DNA of 64,000 nt from Datisca glomerata. Its lineage: Eukaryota; Streptophyta; Magnoliopsida; Cucurbitales; Datiscaceae. Of this stretch, positions 1-11,574 are shown one piece after another. Position 1 is the first letter of the stretch. Every line of letters starts with the position of its first letter. The translations under genes and the position numbers were made by a program. The notes beneath the pieces were generated by a model, which was not told the origin of the DNA, did not search any database, and saw only the letters and a program-made list of their open reading frames with translations. Location: positions 682,001-746,000 of the forward strand of contig QANY01002371.1 of the NCBI GenBank assembly GCA_003255025.1, in the 5' to 3' direction.

Positions 1-543
1 ATTTAGATCTAAACGACTTCAATTTGTTTAAAATGAAATAAAAAAAGTAATCTATTATTTATTTTTTTAATCAGACAAAATCAAAAAGGTAAAAAAAGTT
101 ACCTTCAATTATGCTAATTAAAGTTACAAATCTTAACTTTGTTATGTGCAGTTTGGCTCGAAACCATGAGATTTTGCTTTCAACATTGTAAATTGTGTTT
201 GAATTCTTACCTTCAACATTGTGAATTGTTTTTGAATTTTCACAAATTGTAACAGTAAATGTACGGATGTTGTGTGCCAAAAACATTAATTCAAATTTAT
301 TCAAGACAGAATTCTTGTCCTTGATTTTTCGTAATAATTAAGGACAAATTCAATTGAGCTAATTATATGAGTTGGAATGCAAATAATTCAATTTACTCCA
401 TGTCCATTTCACTTGGAAAATTAACTTTTTTTTGTGACGTGTTATTCAATCGTTCAATGTCGTATATTTTCTATTGAACTGTTACAATACGTCATTTTTA
501 TGTGTCATTCTGCTAAATTGTCTCTTGAATTATCATGTCACAG
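1..543 (+). other. Intron of the NET/KIP1-like gene (left part outside window)
   Basis: AT-rich non-coding sequence that ends in a T-rich tract and a CAG acceptor (541-543), directly before the first codons that resemble the NAB domain. No TGG-TGG-TGG run, the tryptophan-rich start typical of this family, is visible here, so the first coding exon should lie left of the window. An ATG at 474 is open into the exon, but its product has no family resemblance before residue 24, so I treat it as intronic. Confidence 0.6.
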
Positions 544-1529
544 ATTTAGACGAGAGAATCAAAGCATTAGCTTCAAAATCAGCCGAAGACGACGACGTTA
601 ACGACACTTTCGCAGAACGAGCGGAATCCTACTACCGAAAACGCCCTCAGCTCCTATCCCTCCTTCAAGATTTGTACAATGCCTACACTGCCTTATCTGA
701 TCGCTACGTCCAAGCCGTTGCCAAGCAGCACCACAGCGGTAAACACTCTTCACAGACTTCGTCAGTTGATCAAGTTTGTTATGATCAAGATGAAGATACC
801 TCGTCTAGCCAGATAGATTCTGATGCAGAAAGTTCTCTCTCGTACCAGAAACCACTGAACTTTCCTACTGAAAGCTGCATTACTACCAAGGACAGTGATG
901 TCTTTATCGCCGAGCTTGTCATGAAGAACGTGGAGTGTGACATCCTTTTCGACGAGGCTAACATGATGGAGCGGCACTGCTGTGAGTCCTCGAGGAAGAT
1001 CGAATTGCAAAAGAGTTTGCTCGAGGTTTTGGAGTCGGAGAGGCTCATTTTACTGAACGAGAACGCGGGTTTGATGTATAAGGTGGCTGCAATGATGGAG
1101 GAGAACAAAGGGCTGGTGGCTGAGTCGGCTTTCGTTAAGTGCAAGGCGGGGGAGATGGCGAGATGCATGATGAAAATGAGGGAGGATCATAGGGTTTACA
1201 TGCTTAGTGGTAAAATTGAGGATCTTCAGGGACAAATATATAGACTGGAGAAGAGAAACAGGGAGTATTATGAGCAGCTTGTGAGGAAAGATCAAGTGAA
1301 AGAAGAGAATAAATGTGGGAATAAAGAGAAGAATAAGGGTAAAACTGAAAATGAAGTGGGTATGGAGGCTTGTTTCCAAATTGGGAAGCTGAAATTGAGA
1401 AGAAATGGTGATGAGGGTATCGCTGGAAACAAGAAGAGAAATGATGGGAAGAAGATTTATAGGTGGTGGGGAAGAGTGAAGAAGAACATGGACATGTTTC
1501 TATGTGGGCTTAATAGTAATTCCGCTTAG
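544..1529 (+). CDS. NET/KIP1-like (NAB domain) protein, 3' exon
   Basis: The sequence encodes about 328 residues. They begin with the second half of a NAB actin-binding domain: DLDERIKALA, then an acidic stretch, then AERAESYYRKRPQLL and a segment ending AYTALSDRYVQA. These are the hallmark positions of kinase-interacting (KIP1-like)/NETWORKED proteins, which bind actin filaments and link them to membranes in plants. A Ser/Asp-rich linker follows. The C-terminal half (about residues 140-280 of the exon) is rich in Glu, Lys and Leu and looks like coiled coil. The end is basic (KKRNDGKKIYRWWGRVKK). The N-terminal Trp-rich part of NAB is missing because it sits in an upstream exon; the CAG at 541-543 leaves a split codon. 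The short coiled coil suggests a small member (NET3/NET4-like) rather than a long NET1. Family assignment is firm, subgroup is inference. The stop is TAG at 1527-1529. Confidence 0.8.
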
Positions 1530-2949
1530 TAAAATTTTACTGGTAATTTAGAACTTAAGCAAGTATATAGGTACTATTAGCTTGTTTTAGTTCATTTTGC
1601 ATGAAAAACTTTTACAGCATCGGTGGGATATATGATATCAAGACTTTGGGATCAATCTTTTTGAGTTGATTTAATGTTATTTCTATTATGGCAATCTGTA
1701 TATGAAGAGATCATGATCCTCTCTACTAATCTATCATGTTGAAAGTCGTACATAGATTCTTGATAGTTGAAAATATTGGTGTAGGTTTGGACTCTTTTTA
1801 GCTTAGTTTGGTGTAGGTTGTTTAGATCTGATCATATTATCTTTGAAAGCTTATAATTGTAAATGTGGATAGTTGTTATCCAAGATAATCTTTAAAAGCT
1901 TTTAAATGTAAATGTGGATAATTGTTATCCAACTAAACGATGTTTTTGGGAGCAGTTATCTCTTTGGGAATTAGATTTGGTTGAATAATTCAGAAATATA
2001 TACCTTAATTCTAAAAATAAAAAATGTATATCTCTCTTCGATCTGGTCCATGTTCCGTTAAACATGTCTATCTCATATTTAAATGTAGACAAACTCAAGT
2101 TAGAAATGATAATTTGAGTAGTTCAAATAATTTTGTTATGTTTATTGTATCTTTTAAGTAATTATTTATATATTTCAATAGTCAAATCTAATCAGAAAAA
2201 TACTTATATTTCATACCCGAAATAAGTTTTAAGAAAGCTCGAGTTTTAGCATAACTTAATCTCTTCAAATAACTTTTTTTAGTACATAATCTCGTCAAAA
2301 ATGATAACTTGAAGAGTTCATCTAATAATTTTTATTTTTATGACTACTCACACCATTCAAATAACTAATTAAATATTTCAAGAATCAAACCTTTCAGAAT
2401 TAGTGGGTAAGATGTATATTTCTTAGTTCAAAATTTGGGTAAAGATTTTCAAAAATCTTTATCCAAGAATATATTTTTGTAAATATCCCAATAACATTTG
2501 CAGTTAGAATTCGACAGAACTGGCTGCGTATCGCAAGGCTTTGATTGTTGATCACCCTAGTGAGGGTTGTAAGGGTTGTAGTGGCAGCAATGCCATCTAA
2601 GATTCATGCAATACGTGACCGTTAACGTGCAAACCTCATCAAAATACCGCGTAATTTTTCTCATATTATGTTCGAGGAAAATGGTAGTTTAGCTTTCGAG
2701 ACTTGCTATTTGCCAACACTAAAGTCTAGTTGAAAACCCAAAAAGTTACCTATAATATATTATTATTGGATGATAAAAAGATGGTTTGTATGTACATATC
2801 CTCAAATCTTAAGTAGACTGGGAATTGTTAGATTTTTCTCATCGAGTCTGAAATGCGTCTAAAATTTGTTTTCGAACAAGTTCAAAAACTTCAAAACAGC
2901 GTTTTAGGACATCATATTCTTTTAGAAAAACATGGTTTCAGAGGGAAGA
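1530..2949. other. Intergenic, AT-rich
   Basis: This stretch separates two convergent genes and holds both 3' flanks. No convincing coding sequence was seen. It contains one tandem duplication (listed separately) and a less AT-rich patch at about 2505-2650 that can be read for some 17 codons (ELAAYRKALIVDHPSEG) but was not recognised. Confidence 0.6.
1841..1931. repeat. Two-copy tandem duplication, period 49 bp
   Basis: Copies at 1841-1882 and 1890-1931 differ at only a few positions. Each contains TGTAAATGTGGATA followed by TTGTTATCCA. No function is apparent. Confidence 0.8.
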
Positions 2950-2954
2950 TTCTT

Positions 2955-3175
2955 TTTTTTTTATTCATAACTTAGACGTAGAATGGCCTTCATGATAGAA
3001 CAGCAATCAAGAAAAACAGCACAGTAACAACTATGAAGTGTCACAAAAGCATCAGATAGAAACATTAAAGATGACAAAAACAAAAATACACCTCTCGAAG
3101 GATGTTTATAAATATATAAAACAGAGAGAAAATCAAACCCTTCTAAAAATCAAACCCTTCTAAAAATCATTATGT
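2955..3175 (-). other. 3'UTR of the BTF3 gene
   Basis: Sequence downstream of the TAG stop on the minus strand. An AATAAA at 2960-2965 (minus) followed by an A-run is a plausible poly(A) signal about 210 nt past the stop. Confidence 0.5.
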
Positions 3176-4619
3176 CTAAGAAGAGGCATGGTTCTCTTCC
3201 GCGGCAGCCTCAAAGGTCTGTCCAGCAACAAGCTCTGGAACATCATCATCATCATCCTCTTGTGCATTAGTCGCACCAGTACCAGCTCCAGGTGACTGCT
3301 TTTGGAACTGCTCCGCCAACTTTCTCAGGTTGTCCAAGTTATCTGGCCCTGAAAGTTGAAAAGCAAATAACAGTGTGACCTCCGCTTAACAATCGCAACA
3401 GTTAACAAGAGAGTAAGAAACATAAAGGAGACACAACATACCCAATTGGTTGATGATACCAGGGAGAATATCCTGCAACTCTGTAATAGAAAATATTCAT
3501 TTGTCAGGTCACTTAAAAGCTGATGGGGAGATGACCAATTGGTACAAATACAATGAAACCCTTCTTTTGCTGACAAAAGAATAATTTCAAAGGCACAATT
3601 CAAGGTTTTCAAAATATCCAATTAAACAGCAGACTAACAGAAAAAAGAAAACCACTCTAGGGAAGAATCAATATTCACTAGTTCTACAATATTATTTGAG
3701 AAAGAGGCATACTCTTTGTTTGAGGAGCACCACTAACAACCCAAGTGTTTGCAGCAATAGAAGCTTGAACTGAAATGCGCAAAAGAAATCAGCATTTAAG
3801 TTACAAAAGATTAAGCAAGAACAGACATTAGATAAGGTCTGAATATCCTCAAGTTGAATATACCCTTTGGGTTTAAAAATTGAATAACCACATCGTCCTT
3901 GAAGATGTTAACTTCCTCAATAGCAGGAATAGCATTCACTCCTATTCTCTTTAGGGTGCTCTGAAGCCTCTTGTCATCTGTTGTGGTGGTCTTGTGTACA
4001 GCCTTCTTCTTTCTGTAATTAGGAGCAGAGAATAAGAAAGCTAATTTGGTGATCAAAATAACATCTTTTTGGATAAGAAAATCACAATAACTAATTTAAA
4101 GTGAATTTCTTTTAGGAAAAAGGGGCAAAGGCAAGAAAACAAAGTTGAACTCATACTCCTATAAGAAAACCCAGGCCAGTTCCACAGGATAGTGTCGCAC
4201 AATATCGCATTAATAATAAACCACCAAACAACCAAAGAAGCCAGATAAAACCAGACAGTTATCCACTATTCTAACAAACAAGGTGCACATTAGAGAAATT
4301 TTTTCATAAATAAGACAAGTACCATCAAATTCACAGCACCTCACCATGAATTGATGCATGAATTTGAGCATGATTCAAAATTTAAATGTGAAACGCGTCC
4401 CAAGCTCAAATTTACAAATATCTCCGAATTATAGATCCACTTACGAATTACGATGGCTTATGCAGTGTTAAGTTAGTCAAGATAAGTAGCAAGTACTAAC
4501 TTTACGTTATCCAAAATGAGGAAGGGCAAATAAAAAACTGAACAGACTGACCTTCTAACACTGCCCTTTCCACCAGTGCGAACAGCACCGGCCATCTTCA
4601 TAAGCCTCTCCCGATTCAT
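3176..4619 (-). CDS. BTF3: Nascent polypeptide-associated complex subunit beta (BTF3-like)
   Basis: Five coding exons join in frame on the minus strand: 4619-4552, 4012-3864, 3769-3713, 3480-3442 and 3348-3176. All introns have GT..AG ends. The sum is 486 nt, giving 161 residues, the usual length of plant NAC-beta. The start [20 protein letters not shown] and the following basic patch [10 protein letters not shown] are the ribosome-binding N-terminus. The NAC domain follows, with [20 protein letters not shown], the stretch [14 protein letters not shown], and [20 protein letters not shown]. The acidic tail is [17 protein letters not shown]-beta pairs with NAC-alpha at the ribosome exit tunnel and protects nascent chains. 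All splice joins preserve the family sequence and no lesion is seen, so the gene looks intact. It is convergent with the NET-like gene. Confidence 0.95.
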
Positions 4620-4977
4620 CTCTGAAGCACATAAACGCAATTGAGAAAACAAGGACTCAAAACCTATTACAGAAAGTGCAATTGGAGAGAGGTGCACAAA
4701 ATGTGATCACAGCATTAAAAGAAATGAAAATCAATGAAAAAAAGCAACTAAACCCAGTAATGAGGATAATTAAAACAAGGAAGACGTTTTGTTCATTGTG
4801 TGTCACCGGAGTGTCAACATGCCGGCGGCATTACGACGATAACTCGACATTCCAGTGATACACAGTCTTAAAGCTTCTACTCAGTCGGTTCCTGGCGAAA
4901 TTACTTTGGACTAAATACCAGTTGAAAAATTTATAGAAAAACGATGGTAGAGAGGGAGAGCGAGAAAGAGACATAAC

Positions 4978-5134
4978 CTGAAGGCAGGTTGGTCGCGGCG
5001 CAGAAGAAGCTGGAGGGCTAGGGTTGTGGTGCAGGTGGCTAAGGAAAATGAAGAAGGAGATAAGGGTTTTATTCAAGTTATTCAGGGCTTATTTTTTCGT
5101 TTTTCCTGTATTGGGCTTTTCTTCGTGTTGGGCT
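4978..5134 (-). promoter_or_regulatory. 5'UTR exon and promoter of BTF3 (telo-box and TGGGCT motifs)
   Basis: On the minus strand a non-coding exon ends in CAG|GTTATG (exon edge 4978). The 356-bp intron 4977-4622 ends in TTCAG two bases before the start codon. AACCCTAG, a telo-box-like motif, lies at 5018-5025. TGGGCT on the + strand occurs at 5112-5117 and 5129-5134, matching site II elements bound by TCP factors. This pairing is typical of plant translation-machinery genes, which fits NAC-beta. The transcription start is not determined. Confidence 0.6.
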
Positions 5135-5219
5135 GTTCCTCAAAGTTTTTGGCTCTTTTATATCAGTAGTGTGCCTAATTTGGCTCTAAATAAAATAAAG
5201 AGAGAACTACGAAAATAAC

Positions 5220-6715
5220 AGAAAACAGTTGTGAATTGTAAAAATGTAAAATGTTTTTCTTGCAAAAATAGTCAGAATAAATTATTTACTTACCATATCA
5301 CACTGGAGTAAATGTAAATCACTATTTACAGTTGTATATTTTTTTTAAATAAATTAGTTACCTCAACCATTTTTGTAAAAAAAAGTTTCCGACCATTTTT
5401 ATAGTTTATGCTAAAAATTTAGCTTTTTGTCATTTTCCGTATAGGAAATCTGTTGTTTTATTAGTAATTTTAAGAGGTTTTAATCAACCAAAATGGTAGT
5501 GATTATTTATATGATTATTAAATTTATATATGATTGATTGACAAATCATTTAATCGATTAAAATTTTGTGTAATCTTGACCAAAATAACTTTTAGTTGAA
5601 CTACTATTTTATACAACTATACTAATGAGGTTTTCCATTTTATCTATTCTCATGTATGGCACATCTGATGATCATTTCTTATCAGATGTAGATTTTGAGT
5701 AATCACTACTGAACTTAATATGAAGTTCAATCGAAACTCTAATTAATTCTATTCTATAACATCTCGCTCATTGTTGTTGGCGATGAAATCGTTAAGGCAG
5801 TCTAGAATTCTTTGTATAAAATGGTTTTCTCTATTTCTCAATCCAATGTTTTTACAATTCTAATTTAAATTGCAAACTGTTGTCAAGAAAAAATGGTCAA
5901 AGTTACTACAACTAACTATGTTTAGATAATCAACAAAATTAAAGATAAATTGTCTGTTGTCTCAAACGATGTTAATGATAAAGAGTGAAGACATCTTTCT
6001 CGATACTGTCAATAGTTTATATTACCGATGATAATCTTAAGTTCTTAGATGTGTACACCTATCTGCCGAACTTATCCTTAATTTTTTTTCATGTCACCGA
6101 TTTATTCGATTAGTCATTAGCTCAAAAGATCTCATCATAAAGATAGCTCGGCCCCATCTCAAGATTAGCTAAGTACATTGACATGTATGGAGATTAGCAA
6201 AGTCATGTTCATTACAACCCACTCTAAAGATCATGTTCATAACAATTCATGTTTAGGCCGTCCAGTTGATGCTTAGATATTATTGATCATGCTCATAATA
6301 TCTCATCCTAAAAATCATTTAGCTCTCCTACTAGTTTTTCTTTTCCTTTGAGACAATGTTAAGAGTTGCTATTATTGTCTCCAATCTTCTTTCTTCTTCA
6401 TTGCACACCAATTCTTTCTTGAAAATCATAATTTTTCATATTTGATGTGACTTCTTTTCTATCCAGCAATTATTTTTTGATAATCAGCGTGTCTTTAGAT
6501 ATGATGTTGACCTTTCTATCAAATTTTTCTGAAAAAGCATAGTTTCTTCATCTATGATGTTGACTTCTTTCTTATTCACGACAAATCAACCGGCAAAATT
6601 CTCTATCTAGGGTAGATAGACTTGGCCACCTATGTAACTCAGTTCTTAAACAAATCTTACTGAGTCTGATATTTCTATAAAACTTCTCAGATAATTGCGT
6701 TTGTGTTAAGTACAT
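5220..6715. other. Intergenic, no gene seen
   Basis: AT-rich sequence without a supported reading frame or recognisable element. At 6160-6300 there are loose repeats of TCATGTTCATAACA type. Confidence 0.5.
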
Positions 6716-6879
6716 CAGGCCTTGTTTGGTAGTTTGATATCGGAAAGCATTAAAAATAAGACAGTGCTATTTTAGTACTATCCAATGGCCAAAAAATTTA
6801 GCGACTAATACGGTGGAGTAGTCCGCCAACGGAGGATAATTTAGTCGCCTCTAAAAAGGTGCTAAACGGGACTAAGCTT

Positions 6880-6981
6880 CATTCACGAAACCTCACGAAG
6901 CACACACGAACGATCCCGAGCAAAGACCCAACGATTCCGAAGCCTCTCTCTCGCCGGACCTGGCAGCTTCGTCGTCGCAGG
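6880..6981 (+). other. Exon-like GC-richer block ending in a splice donor
   Basis: About 100 bp of balanced base composition ends in GTCGTCGCAG|GTGAGACC and is followed by a T-rich, intron-like tract. It looks like the 5'UTR or first exon of a + strand gene, but no downstream coding exon was found up to 9060. It may be a gene remnant, a non-coding RNA exon or part of a transposon. Confidence 0.3.
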
Positions 6982-7453
6982 TGAGACCTTCTTCCTCTTT
7001 CTTCTTCTTTTCATTCTTCTTAGATATAGGTTTTTGTTTGTCTGAATTTCTGATAAAAAAAACTTTGGGTTTCTGAATCTTTCGATCTTTGAATTTATAT
7101 GTTTCTTTTTTTTTCCTTCTGAATCAATGAATCTATGAAATTAGGGATTATTTATGTGAATTTATTAGTTGAATTAATTTTTTTAGATTTTAGATTTTGG
7201 GTTTTCTTATTTTTGGTGTTTGAACAATTTATCTTCAGATCTCGTTTGAATGGCTGAAAATCACTATCGTAGTTAAGAAATTTTTGAATTTGTTTTGTTT
7301 ATGAAACTCTGAATTTCGTTTGAATGGCTGAAAGTCAGCTAATCAGTACTGTCTTCATATTTTTTATGTGTATTTGTTTCTGAAATTCAGTAATTGTTTC
7401 TGAATCTTCAAATACATTTTTTGTGTGTGCCGTGTGGGGGGCGGGGGTGAGAA

Positions 7454-7548
7454 AGAGAGGCTTCCAGAGAAGAAAAGAACGGAGAGGAATCCATGATGCT
7501 TACATTTAGAGAGGCTAGCAGAGAAGAAAAGAATGGAGAGGAACCCAT
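7454..7548. repeat. Two-copy direct repeat, 41 bp, offset 54 bp
   Basis: AGAGAGGCTTCCAG... at 7454-7494 recurs with a few differences at 7508-7548 (both end in CCAT). The content is purine-rich. Confidence 0.7.
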
Positions 7549-7599
7549 TAAGCTTCTGTGTAACATTTTTTTTCAGCTTCTGTAACATTTTTTCATCCT

Positions 7600-9060
7600 T
7601 TTATCCTCCCATCAAGACTTGATTATATTCACCCAAGTAATAATAGCTTTGTTTGAGGGCTGAAAATTATGATTTTGATTTGTGTTTATTGTGGATGGTT
7701 CCCAGTTGTTATAAATTTGGGTAAGTAGTTTTTACTTTTTATTGGCTTACTTTTTATTGCTCTTTCCATATTTGTGCGAGTTATTTTTCTTTATTATTAA
7801 TTGAGATAATAAAAAGTAAATGATACGAATAATCATTGGGCGTTTTTGAACCAAAATAGAGTAATATGTATTATTGGACATATTTGATGATGTAGTTGCA
7901 TGAGACCTTTGTTATGATAATGTTTCTTTTAAACCTTGTAATCTAAAGCTCATTGAGTCTGAATAAAAAGTGTCAAATCTAGGTTAAATGTTAGGTCAGA
8001 TGTTGAGTCCAAGTTAAAAAATTGAAAAAAATGTATGAAACCGTTCTTCGTCAGAGATGAACATGGAAATGAGATAATATTATGATTGTTTATTTTGTGA
8101 TGTATTGGTGATTATGAACTTGAAATGAGATAATATTATGAAATAATTTTTGTATGGATATTATTGAAAATGACGTAAATGAATGATGATGTTTCTTGAT
8201 ATTTTTTAGTGTATTAATTATTGTTATTTAGATAAGTTTAAATTTATCTATTATATTTTTTATTAGCATCAATTAGATAATTTATTTTATAGTTAAAAAG
8301 TTAAAATAACATGTTAATGAATTTCAAATATATTTTTGCGGGTTAAATCATGACAAACAGTTTTATAATACAGTATTATGACGTGTTAAATATTTTACAA
8401 ATAATATAATTTTTTAACTAATACATAATTAAATATTAAATAATATTATTTAATTAAATATAATATATTACGATTTGATAGATTTAATACAATAATATTT
8501 TGAGTAACTATGGTGGTAAAGGGAAAAGAATGAAAATGAATTCTCTTCTTCCTTTCCTCATCTTGTGTTTTATTATGTAAGGAAAGGGAAATTAATTGTG
8601 GGCCCATTAAATTTTATTCCTGAGGAAATGACATTTAATTCATCCATCTCACCTTTAGAATTAAGTTCCATTTCCGGAGTGAAAACCTCTAAAAATTAAT
8701 ATTCTGAAATTACCCTATGAGTTTCAATATAATTACAAAATATACCCTCCACTTTAGATAAATTAACAAAAAAATCAACCAATTTTAATTAATAAATTAA
8801 AAATACATTAGCTTATTTTATGTAAATTACAGAATCAATTTCTTTTAAGTACTAATAATTTATTTATTTTTTAATTATTAATGACTCACTTTAGTTATTA
8901 TTAAGGAACTTCATAAATTACTCTATTTCGTAATTATTATTAATTTGTTTTAATTAGTAAATTAATAATATATTTTACTACTAATTTAGTTTAAAAGTAC
9001 ATTATAGATACATTTAAATTAAAAATTAATTTACAAGTGTGAATAATACTTTATGTTGCA
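7600..9060. other. Intergenic, very AT-rich, no gene seen
   Basis: Long runs of A/T with no reading frame of note. Short degenerate repeats only, such as TGAGATAATATTATG near 8070-8140. Confidence 0.6.
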
Positions 9061-9083
9061 AGGTTTAAAAAGCGAAAGGCGGG

Positions 9084-9596
9084 TGAACAGATAAAATTTC
9101 ACGTGACAAGATCTAGACCGAAAATTTCATCGAAGAAAAGATAGAACGAGAATCATATGATCAACTAGACGGTTATGAAGAAGAGGTCAATAAGACGAAA
9201 GTGCATGAATTACCGATGTGGCAATCCAAAGAGAAACTAATCAAGATCATTGGATTGATCAGACGATCAAGATTTACTTGATTGTTATTGTTGATAAGCT
9301 AGATCTTAGGAAATATTCTGTTGATAATATTTCAGATAGAACTAAATAAATTATATCAGATTCTATATAACTGATTGAAGGTTTATAAAAAAGAGGCATA
9401 TATAACAACATACAAAAAAGAACACCATACAGCTAAGAGACACAGACCGCCACAAAATATAAGAGAATATCATAATTCTTCCCTTTAAGGGTTTTTCACG
9501 TAAATTATGGTGTCTCTATTATCTCATTCTCTCTTTAAATTAATATATTTATTATTCTTTTGTAAAGGATTTCATATACCGAAAAAATCTTTTACA
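9084..9596 (+). repeat. 5' LTR of element 1
   Basis: Starts TGAACAGATAAAATTTCAC and ends AAATCTTTTACA. It aligns by eye with 14671-15204 over its full length. A TATA-like TTTATAAAAAAG lies near 9380 before the transcribed part. The divergence from the 3' copy is visible throughout, so the insertion is not recent. Confidence 0.85.
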
Positions 9597-9599
9597 TTT

Positions 9600-9617
9600 T
9601 GGTGCTTTCATTGAGAG
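9600..9617 (+). other. PBS-like sequence of element 1
   Basis: TGGTGCTTTCATTGAGAG lies four bases after the 5' LTR. The same motif with changes stands next to the 5' LTR of element 2. It begins with TGG, as primer sites do, but I cannot name the matching tRNA. Confidence 0.5.
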
Positions 9618-9681
9618 CGAGAGAAAAACTCAAGAATTCCCTTCTAAAACGCTCAAAATTGAATCAGACACATTATCAACA

Positions 9682-9846
9682 ATGGAAGCGGAAGCTGAAA
9701 CAAAAGTAAAAGTTGAAACGGAAGCAGGAACGAAAAAGTCAACGGGATGGAAACTTAAAACAGAAATAGAAACAAAAATGACAATGAGTGCGGAATTGAA
9801 AATGGATGCGAAGAATGGTAAACCCGTACCTCACATGTTTAATTAA
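9682..9846 (+). CDS. Short leader reading frame of element 1, unknown
   Basis: A 54-residue Glu/Lys/Thr-rich frame starts MEAEAETKVKVETEAG and ends NGKPVPHMFN before TAA. It is the first ATG frame after the PBS. Element 2 has the blocks TGWK and NGKLVPCIFD followed by a stop at the same place (minus strand, about 21640-21533), but in different frames, so that copy is broken. The shared ending suggests a once-selected leader peptide or gag remnant. No known family is recognised. Confidence 0.3.
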   Translation: MEAEAETKVKVETEAGTKKSTGWKLKTEIETKMTMSAELKMDAKNGKPVPHMFN

Positions 9847-10499
9847 AATGCTTCATCGACATACACTTTTAATTTTATCAACATTCAATAAAAAAATCTA
9901 ATCGCGTATTTATATAGTTGAGATGTAGTAGTTTTTCCTCTACCTATTTTGAGTAAAGTAGAAATTCTGCAATTTCTTTAACTTGATTGAAAAGCAATAA
10001 CTTCATGGATATGATGAAAATCTGAATAATTAAAGTAAAAATATGATTTTGTGTTTAATTCTAGAATTGCAATGAAAATACAATATCGATTTCCTCAAAA
10101 TAGATTATTTTTATCATTAAATGAGGCTAAACTTGTGAAAGAAGAATTATCGAATAATTATTCAGCCAAGAACAATAAATAATAAAAATATATCTCTCGG
10201 AGATTTTCTCTCTTTTTCTCTTTTTTCTCTTTCTCCATATACAGGAAATAATGGACGGAGGTTTAGACGACACAAATTTCACAAGCGACAAATTCAATTC
10301 TCTATATAGCTCCGTCAAAATCAGAGATCAACAAAAGAGAATACATTAAAAGCGGAATTCCTGTCAACAGCAACACCATCGTTTCAATGGACGATCGCAA
10401 CATAAATACCCACAATCTAGAGTTCAGAAATGGACAATTAAAAAAAAGAGAAGAATGAGATCAGAAAAGAAACCTGTTTGAAGGAAGAATGAGTTAAAA

Positions 10500-10850
10500 A
10501 ACGTCAGAACTGATAAGAAAAGAAGAGCTCCTTAAAGTTCATACCAGAAGAGTTTAGAAAGCTCAAATCATAGGAGCTTAGAAAGCTCAAATCATAAAAG
10601 CTCAGAAAACGCATATAAAAAAACTCATAAAGTTTAGACCAGAAGAGTCCAGAAAACTCATATCAGAAAAGCTCATAAAGTTCATACCAGAATAACTCAT
10701 AAAGTTAATACCAGAAGAGCTCAGAAAGCTCGTAAAATCCAGACCAGAAGAGCTCAGAAAGCAGAGATTAGAAGAGCTCAGAAAGCTCATAAAGCTCAAA
10801 CCAAAAGAGCTATAAAAGCATAGATCAGTAGAGCTCAGAAGCTAAAAAAA
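10500..10850. repeat. Minisatellite: AGAAGAGCTCAGAAAGCTC-type
   Basis: Imperfect tandem units of roughly 25-35 bp built from AGAGCTCAGAAAGCTCATAAAG and ACCAGA. The reverse complement occurs in element 2 at about 21250-21420. Confidence 0.75.
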
Positions 10851-10869
10851 TGTTTCAAAAGAGAAAAGT

Positions 10870-11110
10870 TGAATTCAGAGTTTTAAAAAAGTCGAAGTCA
10901 GAGCTTCCGAACAGAAAAGCTAAGGTCAGAGCTTTATAACATAAAAGTTAAAGTCAAAGCGTCAGAATAGAAAAGTTGAAGTCAGAGCTTCAGAACAGAA
11001 AAGCTAAAGTCAGAGCTTCAGAACAGAAAAGTTGAAGTTAGAGCTTCACAAGAGAAAGTAGAAGTGAGAAATTCAGAACATATAAGTTTCAGCGCTTCAG
11101 AAAAGAAAAA
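10870..11110. repeat. Minisatellite: GAACAGAAAAGTTGAAGTCAGAGCTTC-type
   Basis: About six to seven imperfect units with a period near 33 bp. The counterpart in element 2 is at about 21175-21240. Confidence 0.75.
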
Positions 11111-11574
11111 GCTAGAACTTTAAGAGTATCAAAATTTTAGAACAGAATTTGGAAAGAATTTCAGAATAGAAATTCTTTAGAAAATATAAAATTGTTAAGG
11201 AAAGAATTTCAGAGAAGAACTTCCAGAGAAAAGAAGAGCAAAGAAGATCATGTTCCCTTCAGTCAAGAAAGCTGCCGCTTCAGAACGAGAAAGTTGCCAC
11301 TTCGAAACGGGAAAACTGCCACTTCATTATAGAACAGGAAAGCCAAAAAGACAGCCATTCAACTTTTTAGAAAGGAAGGGTACGACTTGATAACCCTTCA
11401 AATGGACTTTATGAGAAAATAAAATATGTACAAACAACGAGAACGAAAACGTCCTGACAACGAAAACGGAAATGTCTTAACAACAGAAGTGACAACGAGA
11501 GTGGAAATGGAAACTGAAACGAAAAAAGATGGAAGAAAAATTACATGGCGAGTCACATAATTATAAATATATGA

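Noticed and set aside
474..543. ATG at 474 as the start of the NET-like protein
   Set aside because: The first 23 residues lack any NAB feature, and a CAG acceptor stands exactly where family similarity begins.
6716..6760. GGCCTTGTTTGGTAG as a MITE end
   Set aside because: No inverted partner was found within 2 kb.
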